From: Algoriphagus sp. CAU 1675
Lineage (GTDB): Bacteria; Bacteroidota; Bacteroidia; Cytophagales; Cyclobacteriaceae
Direction: 5' to 3'
Length of the DNA: 64,000 nt
Assembly: GCF_029222925.1 (NCBI RefSeq)
Contig: NZ_JARHUI010000006.1
Coordinates: 1-64,000 of the forward strand
A model generated the notes under the pieces. That model made no database searches and was not told the origin of the DNA. It saw nothing but the letters and a program-made list of their open reading frames with translations. Positions 18,452 to 27,425 of the stretch are shown here, piece after piece (the stretch's first letter is position 1; each line of letters opens with the position of its first letter). A program made the position numbers and the translations under genes.

Positions 18452-20890
18452 CTATTTATTGATCCTATACTGAAATCTAGAACTTCCAGGGGTTCCATCT
18501 ATACCAATCCCCTCGATTTCCCCGTGAATTTCACTTTCTACATCATGATTGTAAAAAAGGACAGAAGCCTTTCCTTCTGAATCAGTCTGAATGCTTGGTG
18601 CCCAAAATAGCGTGATACGCCTGTCGGGTTTGACCAGTAGAGGCTCTTGGGGAGAATATTTGGGCGAATAGAATTCTTTCTCAAGCTGATATCCACTTAC
18701 CGAAGGACTTGTCACTTCCTCCTTTGGTAGGCTTGTCCCTACCTTTGCTCTGCGGGTGTAAAAGCCAATTACGCCATTTGCACCTCTTGCACCAAAAATA
18801 GCGGTATCGGGTCCCTTCCAAACTTTATAGCTTTCGATTTCATAAACCGGAATGTTGCTTAAACTTTCTAGGGGGACCGGTAGATCGTCCACCATAATCA
18901 AAGGTTCAATTTTATTATGGATGGAAGAAACTCCTTGGATTAAAACAGTCCAATTCTCCCCATTGCCCCACACCTGAACCCCGGGAACTCTTCCCTGCAC
19001 CAAATTGAGTGGATGCTGTTGGTTCTCAAGGGCGGGATTGTCTGCGACTTGGATATTTACGGTGCCATTTCCATAGATTCTCGCACCGGTGTTTTCCTCT
19101 TTGATTTTTGTGTCCTTTACTTCTACCCCCTCGAGAATATATTCGGGATTTTCAAAGTTGTAGGCTTTGTCGATTTCCCTTCGCTCTACAGATTTGGAAA
19201 GGAAATCCTTTTCCGAAATTGTAGGCTCAGGTATGCTAGAGAAGATTGGATAAGATAATTCTGGCGCTTCATGGGAACTATGAGTCAAAACCTCAACTGG
19301 TGAGCGACCCTTATTTGGTTTTCCCTGCAAGACGAACTTCGTTGAATCAAAAAATATCAGGTCATGGATTTCAAACATGCCGTTGGAGTTACTTGTCGCT
19401 GTTTTTGTTTCAGGAAGGGGGAATAAGGAAAGGTAAGATACCGTGCCTTCTTCTACAGGTTTCTTGTTTTGATCAGTGAGTTGCCCTCTGATCGTCAAGC
19501 CCTTTTCCACTCTGTAGATAGGTTTTGCGCTTTCGACACCTAAAGCTTCTTTGATGGTGAATCTTCTCCAGCCCTGTGTCAGCATGAGGAAATCCAAAGC
19601 TTCTTCCCGGTCTGAGTTTTCAGGATTGAAATAATACCCGGGAGATTCAATATATCCTTTTAGCTCCGACGAGATCAAAAGATTGGATTGGATCGTTTCC
19701 TTGTTTTCATTAATTCCGGTCTGCCCTCCATCAAATACAGTCAGTGACAAATTGGCCATTGCCGGAAGACCGTCTTTGGTTTTCGCCTCTATGTTGACTC
19801 GCACGGAGTCTCTTGGTGCAAAGACCGATTTCTCGGTGGATATCGTGATGTTGAGTTGATCTTGATGGTCTATGAATACCAGTCGTTCGGCCAATGGATT
19901 TCCCTTTTCATCCAATGCTGTTATTTGGGCAATACCTGAAGGGAATTCTTTCTTGGGGATTTTGGCAATCAGAACCTTTTTAGAAAGGTCTACCTGACTG
20001 GAGGCGCAGACTATCCCTCTGGTCTGGGCCAAAAGATGGAGATTTTGAATAGGGTAATTTTCCGAAGCCTGAATCTTCACCACAAGATCTGAAGCCGAAG
20101 TGGAATTGTTCACCGCCATGACGATGCCGGAGTCTAAGGGACTCGGCAAGAGCACTTCTAGGTCTATTTCCTCAATCACTGCCTTGTATTGTTTGCCTTT
20201 TTTAGGAAGCAGTGGAAAGACACCCATTCCCAGTTGATTGCTTTCAAATTCGGTAATTTCGATTCCGTCTTCCAGGATTTTTCCTTTGACCACTTCGCCC
20301 AAACCCTTTTCTCCTACAGCCTTGAAAGCTACTTTACTCATGATCCCATTGACCAGATTGCCTCCTTCAGGAAAGAACTGAATGTCCAATTCACCCGAAT
20401 GAAATTGCGTACTAACTGGAGTGGAATTACTCAGGATTTTCAGGGGCCTGTGGAAAAAATAGGCTTCATCGGAATTTCTCATCCAATTGGTATAAGATCT
20501 CAGCAAATAGTTGCCATAGGCCAGAGAATCAGGCAAATCAAGATGTCCGGAAGCAAATCCGTCCGGGGAAAAGACCTTGAGATGCTGGATGATTTCCCCC
20601 TCAGCATTGATCAGTTCTACATAAATGGTCCGGCTGAGTAGGGAAGGTTCGTGATAGGGGCCGGCAGTGAGATAGGCTTTAAACCAGATCGTCTCCCCGG
20701 CTGCGTAAAAAGGTCTGTCCAAATGAAGATAAACCTTCTCCTGAGGCATTTCAGAAATATATCGCTCGAATGCGGCGATTATTCTTTCAAAGGGGTTAGT
20801 TGGAGGAGAAAAAGAGAGTAAAAATACGGAAGTAACGCATAGTAGAACCCCGAAACTGTACTTAATCTTTTTAGAAATACTCAATTTCAT
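18452..20890 (-). CDS. exported MG2-like / TonB-plug domain protein without a barrel
   Basis: An 812-residue protein with an N-terminal hydrophobic signal or anchor (YSFGVLLCVTSVFLLSF). Next is a macroglobulin-type region (EKVYLHLDRPFYAAGETIWFKAYL, about residues 50-75, and further MG-like beta domains). A carboxypeptidase-regulatory-like segment follows (LTIRGQLTDQNKKPVEEGTVSYLSL), then a TonB-receptor plug-like domain (NLVQGRVPGVQVWG through GARGANGVIGFYTRRA). After the plug comes only a short beta domain (ITLFWAPSIQTDSEG) instead of the 22-strand barrel, so it is not a transporter. Such proteins are frequent in Bacteroidota but poorly characterised; a surface or periplasmic binding role is inferred. 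Confidence 0.78.
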   Translation of the reverse strand: MKLSISKKIKYSFGVLLCVTSVFLLSFSPPTNPFERIIAAFERYISEMPQEKVYLHLDRPFYAAGETIWFKAYLTAGPYHEPSLLSRTIYVELINAEGEIIQHLKVFSPDGFASGHLDLPDSLAYGNYLLRSYTNWMRNSDEAYFFHRPLKILSNSTPVSTQFHSGELDIQFFPEGGNLVNGIMSKVAFKAVGEKGLGEVVKGKILEDGIEITEFESNQLGMGVFPLLPKKGKQYKAVIEEIDLEVLLPSPLDSGIVMAVNNSTSASDLVVKIQASENYPIQNLHLLAQTRGIVCASSQVDLSKKVLIAKIPKKEFPSGIAQITALDEKGNPLAERLVFIDHQDQLNITISTEKSVFAPRDSVRVNIEAKTKDGLPAMANLSLTVFDGGQTGINENKETIQSNLLISSELKGYIESPGYYFNPENSDREEALDFLMLTQGWRRFTIKEALGVESAKPIYRVEKGLTIRGQLTDQNKKPVEEGTVSYLSLFPLPETKTATSNSNGMFEIHDLIFFDSTKFVLQGKPNKGRSPVEVLTHSSHEAPELSYPIFSSIPEPTISEKDFLSKSVERREIDKAYNFENPEYILEGVEVKDTKIKEENTGARIYGNGTVNIQVADNPALENQQHPLNLVQGRVPGVQVWGNGENWTVLIQGVSSIHNKIEPLIMVDDLPVPLESLSNIPVYEIESYKVWKGPDTAIFGARGANGVIGFYTRRAKVGTSLPKEEVTSPSVSGYQLEKEFYSPKYSPQEPLLVKPDRRITLFWAPSIQTDSEGKASVLFYNHDVESEIHGEIEGIGIDGTPGSSRFQYRINK

Positions 20891-20938
20891 TTTGTAGTTG
20901 GCTTAAAGGGAGGTCTTTGTTATTGACAAATTCGAAAA

Positions 20939-20966
20939 CACAGCCCAAATTCAATTATGGGCTGTG
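20939..20966 (-). terminator. hairpin behind the small Cys-containing peptide gene
   Basis: A 9-bp stem CACAGCCCA/TGGGCTGTG with a 10-base AT-rich loop is followed on the minus strand by TTTTCGAATTT. It lies between the small peptide gene and the MG2/plug gene, so it probably separates them; the T run is short. Confidence 0.6.
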
Positions 20967-21023
20967 CTTTTTACGAATTGAATTAAAAACTTACTTGTTA
21001 TTGAAAAATAAATCCTTGTATAA

Positions 21024-21224
21024 TTAGGTATCGCATTCAGTTTCAATAATTACAATGTTTACATAGGGGCAGGATGGGTCCCCTGTTGTCCAAATCAATT
21101 CACCGCATCCATCGTAATAATCAGTTCTGATGCAAGAACCTTGTCCAAACCCTGGCTGGAATGGCACTACAAAGTTTAAAATAAGTCCCATTGTTAGGAT
21201 TGTCATGAATTTTAATTTTTTCAT
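21024..21224 (-). CDS. small exported peptide with four cysteines
   Basis: A 66-residue ORF not recognised as any family. Residues 1-28 form a typical signal peptide (MKKLKFMTILTMGLILNFVV...GFGQ). The mature part of about 38 residues contains four cysteines (SCIR, GCGE, SCPY, ECDT) that could form two disulfides. Evidence that it is real: the signal peptide, an AAA-rich start region, and a hairpin terminator downstream. It is in the same orientation as the MG2/plug gene, but a regulatory or functional link is only a guess. Confidence 0.5.
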   Translation of the reverse strand: MKKLKFMTILTMGLILNFVVPFQPGFGQGSCIRTDYYDGCGELIWTTGDPSCPYVNIVIIETECDT

Positions 21225-21297
21225 TTTTAAAGAGTTTAAGGTTTAAAAAATCCCTTTGAGTAGGCGGATTCAACTCCTAATCACTTTGGCCAAAAAG

Positions 21298-21317
21298 ATC
21301 ACTAGCAATGTAGTGAT
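21298..21317 (-). terminator. possible terminator of ade
   Basis: On the minus strand a 7-bp stem ATCACTA/TAGTGAT with loop CATTGC is followed by CTTTTTGG. It lies 46 bases behind the ade stop. An eight-G run (21319-21326) sits beside it. Confidence 0.5.
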
Positions 21318-21362
21318 AGGGGGGGGTAAAAATCAACTATTTTTTAAAAATATTTTAAATAA

Positions 21363-22994
21363 TTAATTCTGCTTCAGGAATAGTTCTGAGAATTTGAATT
21401 TCTGTCCATCAAACAGCCCCTTATCACTCAATTTTAAGTCCGGAATCACCAGTAAAGCCATAAAGCTCAGGGTCATAAATGGAGAATTCAGAGTGGATCC
21501 CATTTTCTTGGACATTTGATCAATTCGGGTGTAAGCTTTGGCGACCTCATAGCCATCTTCTGGAGACATGATGCCTCCTACAGGCAATGGAAGCACTTCT
21601 TCTCTATCTCCAGATACTGCGGAAACCCCACCTTTGGCTTGGATGATCAGGTTAGCTGCCCGGCAAATGGATTCATCATCTACTCCTACTGCTATAATAT
21701 TATGCGAGTCGTGGCCGACGGAAGAGGCGATGGCTCCGACTTTTAAACCGAAGTTTTTGATAAAAGCTACAGCGGGCGGAGCGTCTTGGTACCGATTGAC
21801 TACGGTGATTTTTAGGATGTCCTTTTCAGGGTTGGGTTCCGCAAAACCGTTTCTGGTTAATATTTCCCCTTCGATTTCTGGCGTAATCAATTGTCCGTCT
21901 AAAGCCTCAATCACTCTCACTTTTTTACCTGAAGCAGTAATTTGAAAATCCTCTGGTTTTTTTGTGCTGGTATTGAAATTATTAATGATCTCATTTACAC
22001 CGGAAGGGATTAGGGTCCTTCCATCTTCAGCTACTTTTTCTCCATTTATATAAGTAGCTAGTACCTGATAATCTTTCAGGTTATTGACAAAAATGAAATC
22101 TGCTGGATCACCTATGCGTAATTGCCCCACTTCCAACGAATAATGATGGATCGGATTAAGGCAGGCGGCCTGAAGTACCTTAAATAAATCCTTTCCTCTG
22201 GCCACCGCCCGAGCTACCAGTTCATTGATATGTCCGACAGCCAGATTGTCGGGATGCTTGTCATCTGAGCAGAACATAATCATCTCCGGGTAGTCATCAA
22301 TGAGGTCGATCAATGCTTCAAAGTTCTTGGCAGCAGAGCCCTCTCGAATAGCTATTTTCATTCCCAGTTTAATTTTTCCTAAGGCTTCTTCATAGGTAAA
22401 GCACTCATGGTCTGTGTTTGGACCTGCGGATACATATTTTTCTGCCAATTCCCCTATGAGCCCAGGCGCATGTCCGTCAATGGGTTTATTGAATTTTTCT
22501 GCGATTCGGATTTTTTCCATGACCAAGGGATCTCGATTCACCGTACCCGGCCAATTCATCATCTCGGCCAAATAAGCAATTTCCGGTCTGCTCATCAGGT
22601 TTTCTATGTCGGCCGCATCAATTTCTCCTCCGGCTGTTTCGAAAGGAGTGGCCGGCACACAAGAAGGAGCTCCGAAGTAGAACTTGAAAGGAACTTGTTT
22701 TCCGTTTTCAATCATATACTCTACGCCCTGCATGCCGCAGACATTGGCTATTTCGTGTGGGTCGGATACGGTGGCTACCGTGCCATGGACTACCGCCAAT
22801 CGGGCAAATTCAGATGGGACCAGCATGGAGGATTCCACATGGACATGAGCGTCGATGAACCCCGGCATCAGATAGGGAAGGTCCTTTTCGTCGTCTATGC
22901 GTTCTATCTGGGTGATTTTTTGATTTTGGATCTGGATTTTTGCCGGGTAGATGCACCTGTTCTCAATGTCTACCAGTTGCCCTTTGATTTCCAT
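21363..22994 (-). CDS. ade: adenine deaminase
   Basis: Converts adenine to hypoxanthine and ammonia, feeding purine salvage by the hpt product. The 543-residue protein has the amidohydrolase metal site ([15 protein letters not shown]), the AdeC signature [18 protein letters not shown], the later metal-binding GHAPGL and SDDKHPDNL motifs, and the C-terminal domain with [13 protein letters not shown]. This is the full family length. It is transcribed alone, divergently from cmk. Confidence 0.95.
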   Translation of the reverse strand: MEIKGQLVDIENRCIYPAKIQIQNQKITQIERIDDEKDLPYLMPGFIDAHVHVESSMLVPSEFARLAVVHGTVATVSDPHEIANVCGMQGVEYMIENGKQVPFKFYFGAPSCVPATPFETAGGEIDAADIENLMSRPEIAYLAEMMNWPGTVNRDPLVMEKIRIAEKFNKPIDGHAPGLIGELAEKYVSAGPNTDHECFTYEEALGKIKLGMKIAIREGSAAKNFEALIDLIDDYPEMIMFCSDDKHPDNLAVGHINELVARAVARGKDLFKVLQAACLNPIHHYSLEVGQLRIGDPADFIFVNNLKDYQVLATYINGEKVAEDGRTLIPSGVNEIINNFNTSTKKPEDFQITASGKKVRVIEALDGQLITPEIEGEILTRNGFAEPNPEKDILKITVVNRYQDAPPAVAFIKNFGLKVGAIASSVGHDSHNIIAVGVDDESICRAANLIIQAKGGVSAVSGDREEVLPLPVGGIMSPEDGYEVAKAYTRIDQMSKKMGSTLNSPFMTLSFMALLVIPDLKLSDKGLFDGQKFKFSELFLKQN

Positions 22995-23080
22995 ACTTTA
23001 CGCTTTTAAAAATTCGAATTTAAAAATCCCTCTTCAGGTTTTCGGATTCCTTCTTCCGGGGGGGATTGGATTAAAACTAC

Positions 23081-23088
23081 TATATTTG
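23081..23088 (+). promoter_or_regulatory. putative cmk-ispH promoter -7 element
   Basis: TATATTTG followed by CC matches TAnnTTTG 38 bases before the cmk ATG. The only TTG upstream (23066-23068) is too close, so the -33 half is not supported. Confidence 0.45.
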
Positions 23089-23126
23089 CCGAGTAATAAA
23101 AAAACGAACCGAAATAGGTTTTTTGG

Positions 23127-23831
23127 ATGGGTAAAATCGTCATCGCCATTGATGGATATTCGGGTTGCGGAAAGAGTTCCACCGCCAAGATTGTAGCTAA
23201 GGAATTGGGATATACCTATATTGATTCAGGGGCAATGTATCGGGCAGCGACCCTTCATTTTTTGAACCACTACCTGTCTCCGGCAAATCCCCACGATGTG
23301 GAAAAAGGGCTCAAATCCCTGGAGATTACTTTTCAGTTAAACCCAGATACCCATAGACAGGAAACCTATCTCAATGGATTGAATGTGGAGGATGAAATCC
23401 GAAGCATGCGGGTGTCTGAGAAAGTCAGCGAAATAGCCGCTATCCCCGAAATTCGAAAGGAGCTTGTAGCTCAACAGCAAAGACTGGGTAAGAAAAAGGG
23501 AGTGGTCATGGACGGAAGGGACATAGGATCCGTTGTATTTCCGGATGCTGAACTGAAGATATTCATGAGCGCTGATTTGGAAACTCGGGCTATTCGCCGG
23601 CAGCAGGAGTTGTTGGAAAAAGGAGAGTTGGTGGAATTGCAGGAAATCAGCAATAACCTGGCTGAACGGGACAGAATAGATTCTACCCGAAAGGAAAGCC
23701 CTTTGAGGAAAATGCCGGATGCTGTGGAAATCGATACCAGTCACCTGTCGTTTTTGGAGCAAGTGGGACAAATTGTGGAATTGGCCCGGAATACAATAAA
23801 AAAAGAAGAGGAGTATGCAAGTAACGATTGA
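23127..23831 (+). CDS. cmk: cytidylate kinase
   Basis: Phosphorylates CMP and dCMP with ATP. The 234-residue protein has P-loop IDGYSGCGKSSTAK (the usual GPSG is here GYSG), YIDSGAMYRAATLHF, VVMDGRDIGSVVFPDAELKIFM and the C-terminal ERDRIDSTRKESPLRKMPDAVEIDTS, all diagnostic. ispH begins 17 bases before its stop, so the two are translationally coupled. Confidence 0.95.
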   Translation: MGKIVIAIDGYSGCGKSSTAKIVAKELGYTYIDSGAMYRAATLHFLNHYLSPANPHDVEKGLKSLEITFQLNPDTHRQETYLNGLNVEDEIRSMRVSEKVSEIAAIPEIRKELVAQQQRLGKKKGVVMDGRDIGSVVFPDAELKIFMSADLETRAIRRQQELLEKGELVELQEISNNLAERDRIDSTRKESPLRKMPDAVEIDTSHLSFLEQVGQIVELARNTIKKEEEYASND

Positions 23832-24711
23832 CAAGAATTCAGGCTATTGCTTTGGAGTGGAGTTTGCTATCAAAATGGCAGAGGATGAAATGGAGCAGAG
23901 CGAGCACCTGTATTGCCTCGGAGATATAGTTCACAACGATATGGAGGTGAAGCGCCTCAGCGAAAAAGGTCTGGTCGTCATTGACCGTGAGAAACTTGCT
24001 GAGTTGAGCAACTGCAAGGTTTTGATCCGCGCTCATGGTGAGCCACCTGAAACCTACAAAATGGCTATAGAAAACAACATCGAATTAATCGATGCCTCTT
24101 GTCCTGTAGTACTCAAGCTTCAGCATAGGGTGAAAACCGCCTTTGATAAGATGGAGCGAGAAAATGGGCAGATTGTGATCTATGGTAAAAAAGGGCATGC
24201 TGAAGTCATAGGGCTTACCGGTCAGACATTGGAGAAAGCCATCGTAATTATGGAAGAATCCGATTTGGACAAAATTGATTTCAATCGCCCGGTCACCCTA
24301 TTTTCTCAGACTACAAAGAGCACCAAGGGCTTTTATGAGATTTCCCAAAAAATCCAGGAAAGAATCAAAACTGCTAAAGGGGAATTAACAGAAGTGGATT
24401 TCAATGCCAATGATTCCATCTGTCGACAAGTGTCCAATAGAGAGCCCCAGTTGCAGCACTTTGCTCAGGAGAATGACGTGATCGTGTTTGTTTCCGGCAA
24501 GAAAAGTTCCAATGGGAAAGCTCTTTACCAGGTTTGCTTGAGTCAAAATCCTCGGAGTTATTTTGTGGAAAACGAGACTGAGCTGGATCCGGACTGGTTT
24601 AACCCTTCCGATAAGGTAGGGATTTGTGGAGCCACTTCTACGCCCATGTGGCTGATGGAGAAAGTAAAGGATTACCTGGATTCCCTAGAAACCAAAATTC
24701 TTCCTGCCTAA
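23815..24711 (+). CDS. ispH: 4-hydroxy-3-methylbut-2-enyl diphosphate reductase
   Basis: Last enzyme of the MEP pathway, an iron-sulfur protein making IPP and DMAPP from HMBPP. Its 298 residues include the three cluster-ligand cysteines: GYCFGVEFA near residue 12, DASCPVVLKL near 95, and DSICRQVSNRE near 202. GDIVHNDMEVKRL and the C-terminal GICGATSTPMWLMEKV are family motifs. It overlaps cmk by 17 bases. ispE of the same pathway is also in this window, at 44.7 kb. Confidence 0.95.
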   Translation: MQVTIDKNSGYCFGVEFAIKMAEDEMEQSEHLYCLGDIVHNDMEVKRLSEKGLVVIDREKLAELSNCKVLIRAHGEPPETYKMAIENNIELIDASCPVVLKLQHRVKTAFDKMERENGQIVIYGKKGHAEVIGLTGQTLEKAIVIMEESDLDKIDFNRPVTLFSQTTKSTKGFYEISQKIQERIKTAKGELTEVDFNANDSICRQVSNREPQLQHFAQENDVIVFVSGKKSSNGKALYQVCLSQNPRSYFVENETELDPDWFNPSDKVGICGATSTPMWLMEKVKDYLDSLETKILPA

Positions 24712-24805
24712 ACTCAAATACCGCCATTTGAAAAAAACGGGGACTATTCTTTCGTTTCTTCCAACATAATCTCAGATATATCCTTCTTTTAAAAAGGTTA
24801 TTTAT

Positions 24806-24813
24806 TAGATTTG
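24806..24813 (+). promoter_or_regulatory. putative nqr operon promoter -7 element
   Basis: TAGATTTG matches TAnnTTTG and lies 36 bases before the nqrA ATG at 24850. It argues for that ATG rather than an upstream in-frame codon at 24811, which would overlap the promoter. Confidence 0.5.
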
Positions 24814-24849
24814 AGGCGTTTTTCAAAAGCTCATAGTTCAAATACGCAT

Positions 24850-26205
24850 ATGTCTAAAATAGTGAAGCTTAAGAAAGGTTTTGACATCAACCTAGCAGGA
24901 AAGGCCAAGCAAAAGCTGGCTAATTTTGCTCCAGCTCAGACCTTCGCCATTAAGCCGACTGACTTTATCGGTCTTCAGAGGCCAAAAGTCCTTGTCAATG
25001 AAGGAGATACCGTAAAGGCTGGTACTCCCATCCTGATCGACAAAGCCCTGGACCAGGTAGTGTATGCTGCACCGGTATCCGGCGAAATCGTCGCTGTTTT
25101 GCGAGGTGAAAAGCGAAAGCTACTTGAGATCAGAATTTTGGCTGATCAATCCATCTCCTACGAAAATCAAGAAAAAACGGATCTGAATTCTCTGGACCGG
25201 GACGCTTTGGCAGCAAAACTTGCTGCTTCTGGTGTTTGGCCGAATATCATTCAGAGACCTTTTGGAATTGTGGCCAACCCGGCTGACACTCCCAAAGCCA
25301 TCTTCATTTCCGCTTTTGATTCCCACCCTCTTGCTCCCGATTACGGTTTTGCTCTTCAGGGTGAGGAGAAGTATTTTCAGGCGGGTTTGGACGCTTTGGC
25401 CAAACTGACTTCTGGTAAAGTCCATTTGAATGTTGACGGATCCAAGTCTGTTCCGGCTATTTTCTCCGGAGCCAAAGGAGTGGAGATCAATCAGTTTTCC
25501 GGCCCACATCCAGCGGGTAACGTAGGTGTTCAGATTCATCATTTGGATCCCATCAACAAAGGGGAAATTGCTTGGACTGTAAGCCCTAATGGAGTCGTTC
25601 AAATCGGTAAGTTCATCCTCGAAGGAATCTATGATGCGTCCAAAGTGATCGCAGTTACAGGTTCTGAGGTGACTAATGCGGCTTATGTAAAGACCATTTC
25701 CGGCGCCAATGTCTCCACCTTCGTGAAGGGTAACCTGAATTCAGGACATGTTCGCGTTATTTCCGGCAACGTGTTGACAGGCGAGAAAATCGCCCTAGAC
25801 GGTTTCCTTGGTTTTTATCACAATCAGATCACGGTAATCCCTGAAGGTGACTACTATGAGTTTTTAGGATGGGCTAAGCCTACCGCCAAAAAACTGAGCT
25901 ACCATAGAGCATTGGGATTGTTGTCTTTCCTCAATCCGAAAAAAGAATATGTGCTGGACTCCAACTGTAGAGGTGAGGAGCGCGCATTCGTTCAGACCGG
26001 TGTTTTTGAATCGGTGACTCCTATGGATATCCTTCCCGTTTATTTGTTGAAAGCCATCATGGCAGAAGATTTCGATGAAATGGAGGAATTGGGGATCTAT
26101 GAAATTGTTGAAGAGGACTTGGCACTTTGCGAATTCGTTGATGTATCCAAGCACCCTGTTCAGGAGTTGGTAAGAAAAGGTATAGAATTAATCCAATACA
26201 GTTAA
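24850..26205 (+). CDS. nqrA: Na+-translocating NADH:quinone reductase subunit A
   Basis: Peripheral subunit of the respiratory sodium pump, known to contribute to the quinone site. The 451-residue protein begins MSKIVKLKKGFDINLAGKA, the standard NqrA start; the ORF extends 13 codons further upstream but that part overlaps the -7 element. Family features are FIGLQRPKVLVNEGDTVKAGTPILIDK (lipoyl-like fold), GPHPAGNVGVQIHHLDPI and the C-terminal CEFVDVSKHPVQELVRKGIELI. It is the first gene of nqrABCDE, 5 bases before nqrB. Confidence 0.96.
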   Translation: MSKIVKLKKGFDINLAGKAKQKLANFAPAQTFAIKPTDFIGLQRPKVLVNEGDTVKAGTPILIDKALDQVVYAAPVSGEIVAVLRGEKRKLLEIRILADQSISYENQEKTDLNSLDRDALAAKLAASGVWPNIIQRPFGIVANPADTPKAIFISAFDSHPLAPDYGFALQGEEKYFQAGLDALAKLTSGKVHLNVDGSKSVPAIFSGAKGVEINQFSGPHPAGNVGVQIHHLDPINKGEIAWTVSPNGVVQIGKFILEGIYDASKVIAVTGSEVTNAAYVKTISGANVSTFVKGNLNSGHVRVISGNVLTGEKIALDGFLGFYHNQITVIPEGDYYEFLGWAKPTAKKLSYHRALGLLSFLNPKKEYVLDSNCRGEERAFVQTGVFESVTPMDILPVYLLKAIMAEDFDEMEELGIYEIVEEDLALCEFVDVSKHPVQELVRKGIELIQYS

Positions 26206-26210
26206 TCCAT

Positions 26211-27425
26211 ATGAAGTTTCTACGAGATTTAATGGACAAGCAGCGTCCTCTTTTCGAAAAGGGAGGAAAGCTTGAAAGTTTATATTACGCATTTGAGGCT
26301 GGAGAAACATTTTTGTTTTCCCCAAATCATACTACTGGAATCAAAGGAGCTCAGGTAAAAGATGCAATCGACCTGAAGCGTATGATGATCACCGTTGTGG
26401 TGGCCATGATTCCTGCTTTACTTTTCGGTATTTACAACACCGGTCACCAGCATATGTTGGCTACCGGGGAAACTGCCGAACTTTGGGCTGACTTTGGAGA
26501 CAAACTCCTGGTTGGTTTGAAACTGGTTCTTCCTATAATTATCGTAGCCTATGCTGCCGGTGGTTTGGTAGAAGCTGTTTTTGCGGTGGTCCGCAAGCAC
26601 CCAATCAATGAGGGCTTCCTGGTAACAGGTATGTTGATTCCATTGGTGATCCCGGCTACTACACCCTTGTGGCAAGTAGCTTTGGCTACTGTTTTTGCCG
26701 TGGTGATCGCAAAGGAAGTATTTGGAGGCACAGGGATGAATATCCTGAACGTAGCGATGACTGCTAGAGCGTTCTTATACTTCGCTTACCCAGCTCAGAT
26801 CTCTGGTGATCAGGTTTGGACGTATTTGGGAGACAAAATGTCCGTTGACGGATTCTCCGGTGCGACTGCCCTTTCAGTAGCCTACAATGCCGGCGTAGAC
26901 GGTGTCCCTGTGACGGAGGCTTTGGCCAGTCACAATACTGCTTTGGGAACTGATATGTTCAGCTTTGCTAATATGTTTATGGGTTGGATTCCTGGCTCAA
27001 TTGGAGAGACCTCTACCCTGATGGCTTTGATCGGTGCTTTGATTTTGATCGCTACCGGTGTAGCTAGCTGGAAAATCATCGTTTCTGGATTTGCGGGTGC
27101 CTATATCATGGGCGTGGTGATGAACTTGTTTGCTGTAAACGAATACATGGCTATGCCTCCTCAGTATCACTGGGTAATGGGTGGTCTTGCGTTTGGAATC
27201 GTATTTATGGCAACTGACCCTGTATCTGCCGCTCAGACTGAGGTTGGTAAGTGGATCTATGGATTGTTGATCGGATTCCTGACCGTGATTATCCGGGTGA
27301 CCAACCCTGCATACCCAGAGGGCATCATGCTTGCGGTTCTATTCATGAACGTGTTTGCTCCACTGATCGATTATTATGTAGTAAAAGCTAACAAAACAAG
27401 GAGGTTACAACGTGCAACAGTCTAA
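26211..27425 (+). CDS. nqrB: Na+-translocating NADH:quinone reductase subunit B
   Basis: Membrane subunit (404 residues, about ten helices) that carries covalently bound FMN and riboflavin. The flavinylation motif FSGATALS is present with Thr219 as the attachment residue, as known for Vibrio NqrB. Conserved segments KHPINEGFLVTGMLIPLVIPATTPLWQVA and MATDPVSAAQTEVGKWIYG are typical. It overlaps nqrC by 14 bases, with nqrC's ribosome-binding site inside its last codons. Confidence 0.96.
   Translation: MKFLRDLMDKQRPLFEKGGKLESLYYAFEAGETFLFSPNHTTGIKGAQVKDAIDLKRMMITVVVAMIPALLFGIYNTGHQHMLATGETAELWADFGDKLLVGLKLVLPIIIVAYAAGGLVEAVFAVVRKHPINEGFLVTGMLIPLVIPATTPLWQVALATVFAVVIAKEVFGGTGMNILNVAMTARAFLYFAYPAQISGDQVWTYLGDKMSVDGFSGATALSVAYNAGVDGVPVTEALASHNTALGTDMFSFANMFMGWIPGSIGETSTLMALIGALILIATGVASWKIIVSGFAGAYIMGVVMNLFAVNEYMAMPPQYHWVMGGLAFGIVFMATDPVSAAQTEVGKWIYGLLIGFLTVIIRVTNPAYPEGIMLAVLFMNVFAPLIDYYVVKANKTRRLQRATV
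27398..27404 (+). promoter_or_regulatory. strong Shine-Dalgarno site of nqrC
   Basis: AAGGAGG lies 7 bases before the GTG at 27412, inside the 3' end of nqrB. Strong SD sequences are uncommon in Bacteroidota, and here it identifies the non-ATG start of nqrC. Confidence 0.75.

Noticed and set aside
21319..21326. Eight-G run as a phase-variation tract
   Set aside because: It lies in non-coding sequence behind ade and not within a start region or promoter spacer, so slippage would have no evident effect.
22407..23009. 200-codon plus-strand ORF inside ade
   Set aside because: It lies wholly opposite conserved adenine deaminase coding sequence and resembles no protein family.
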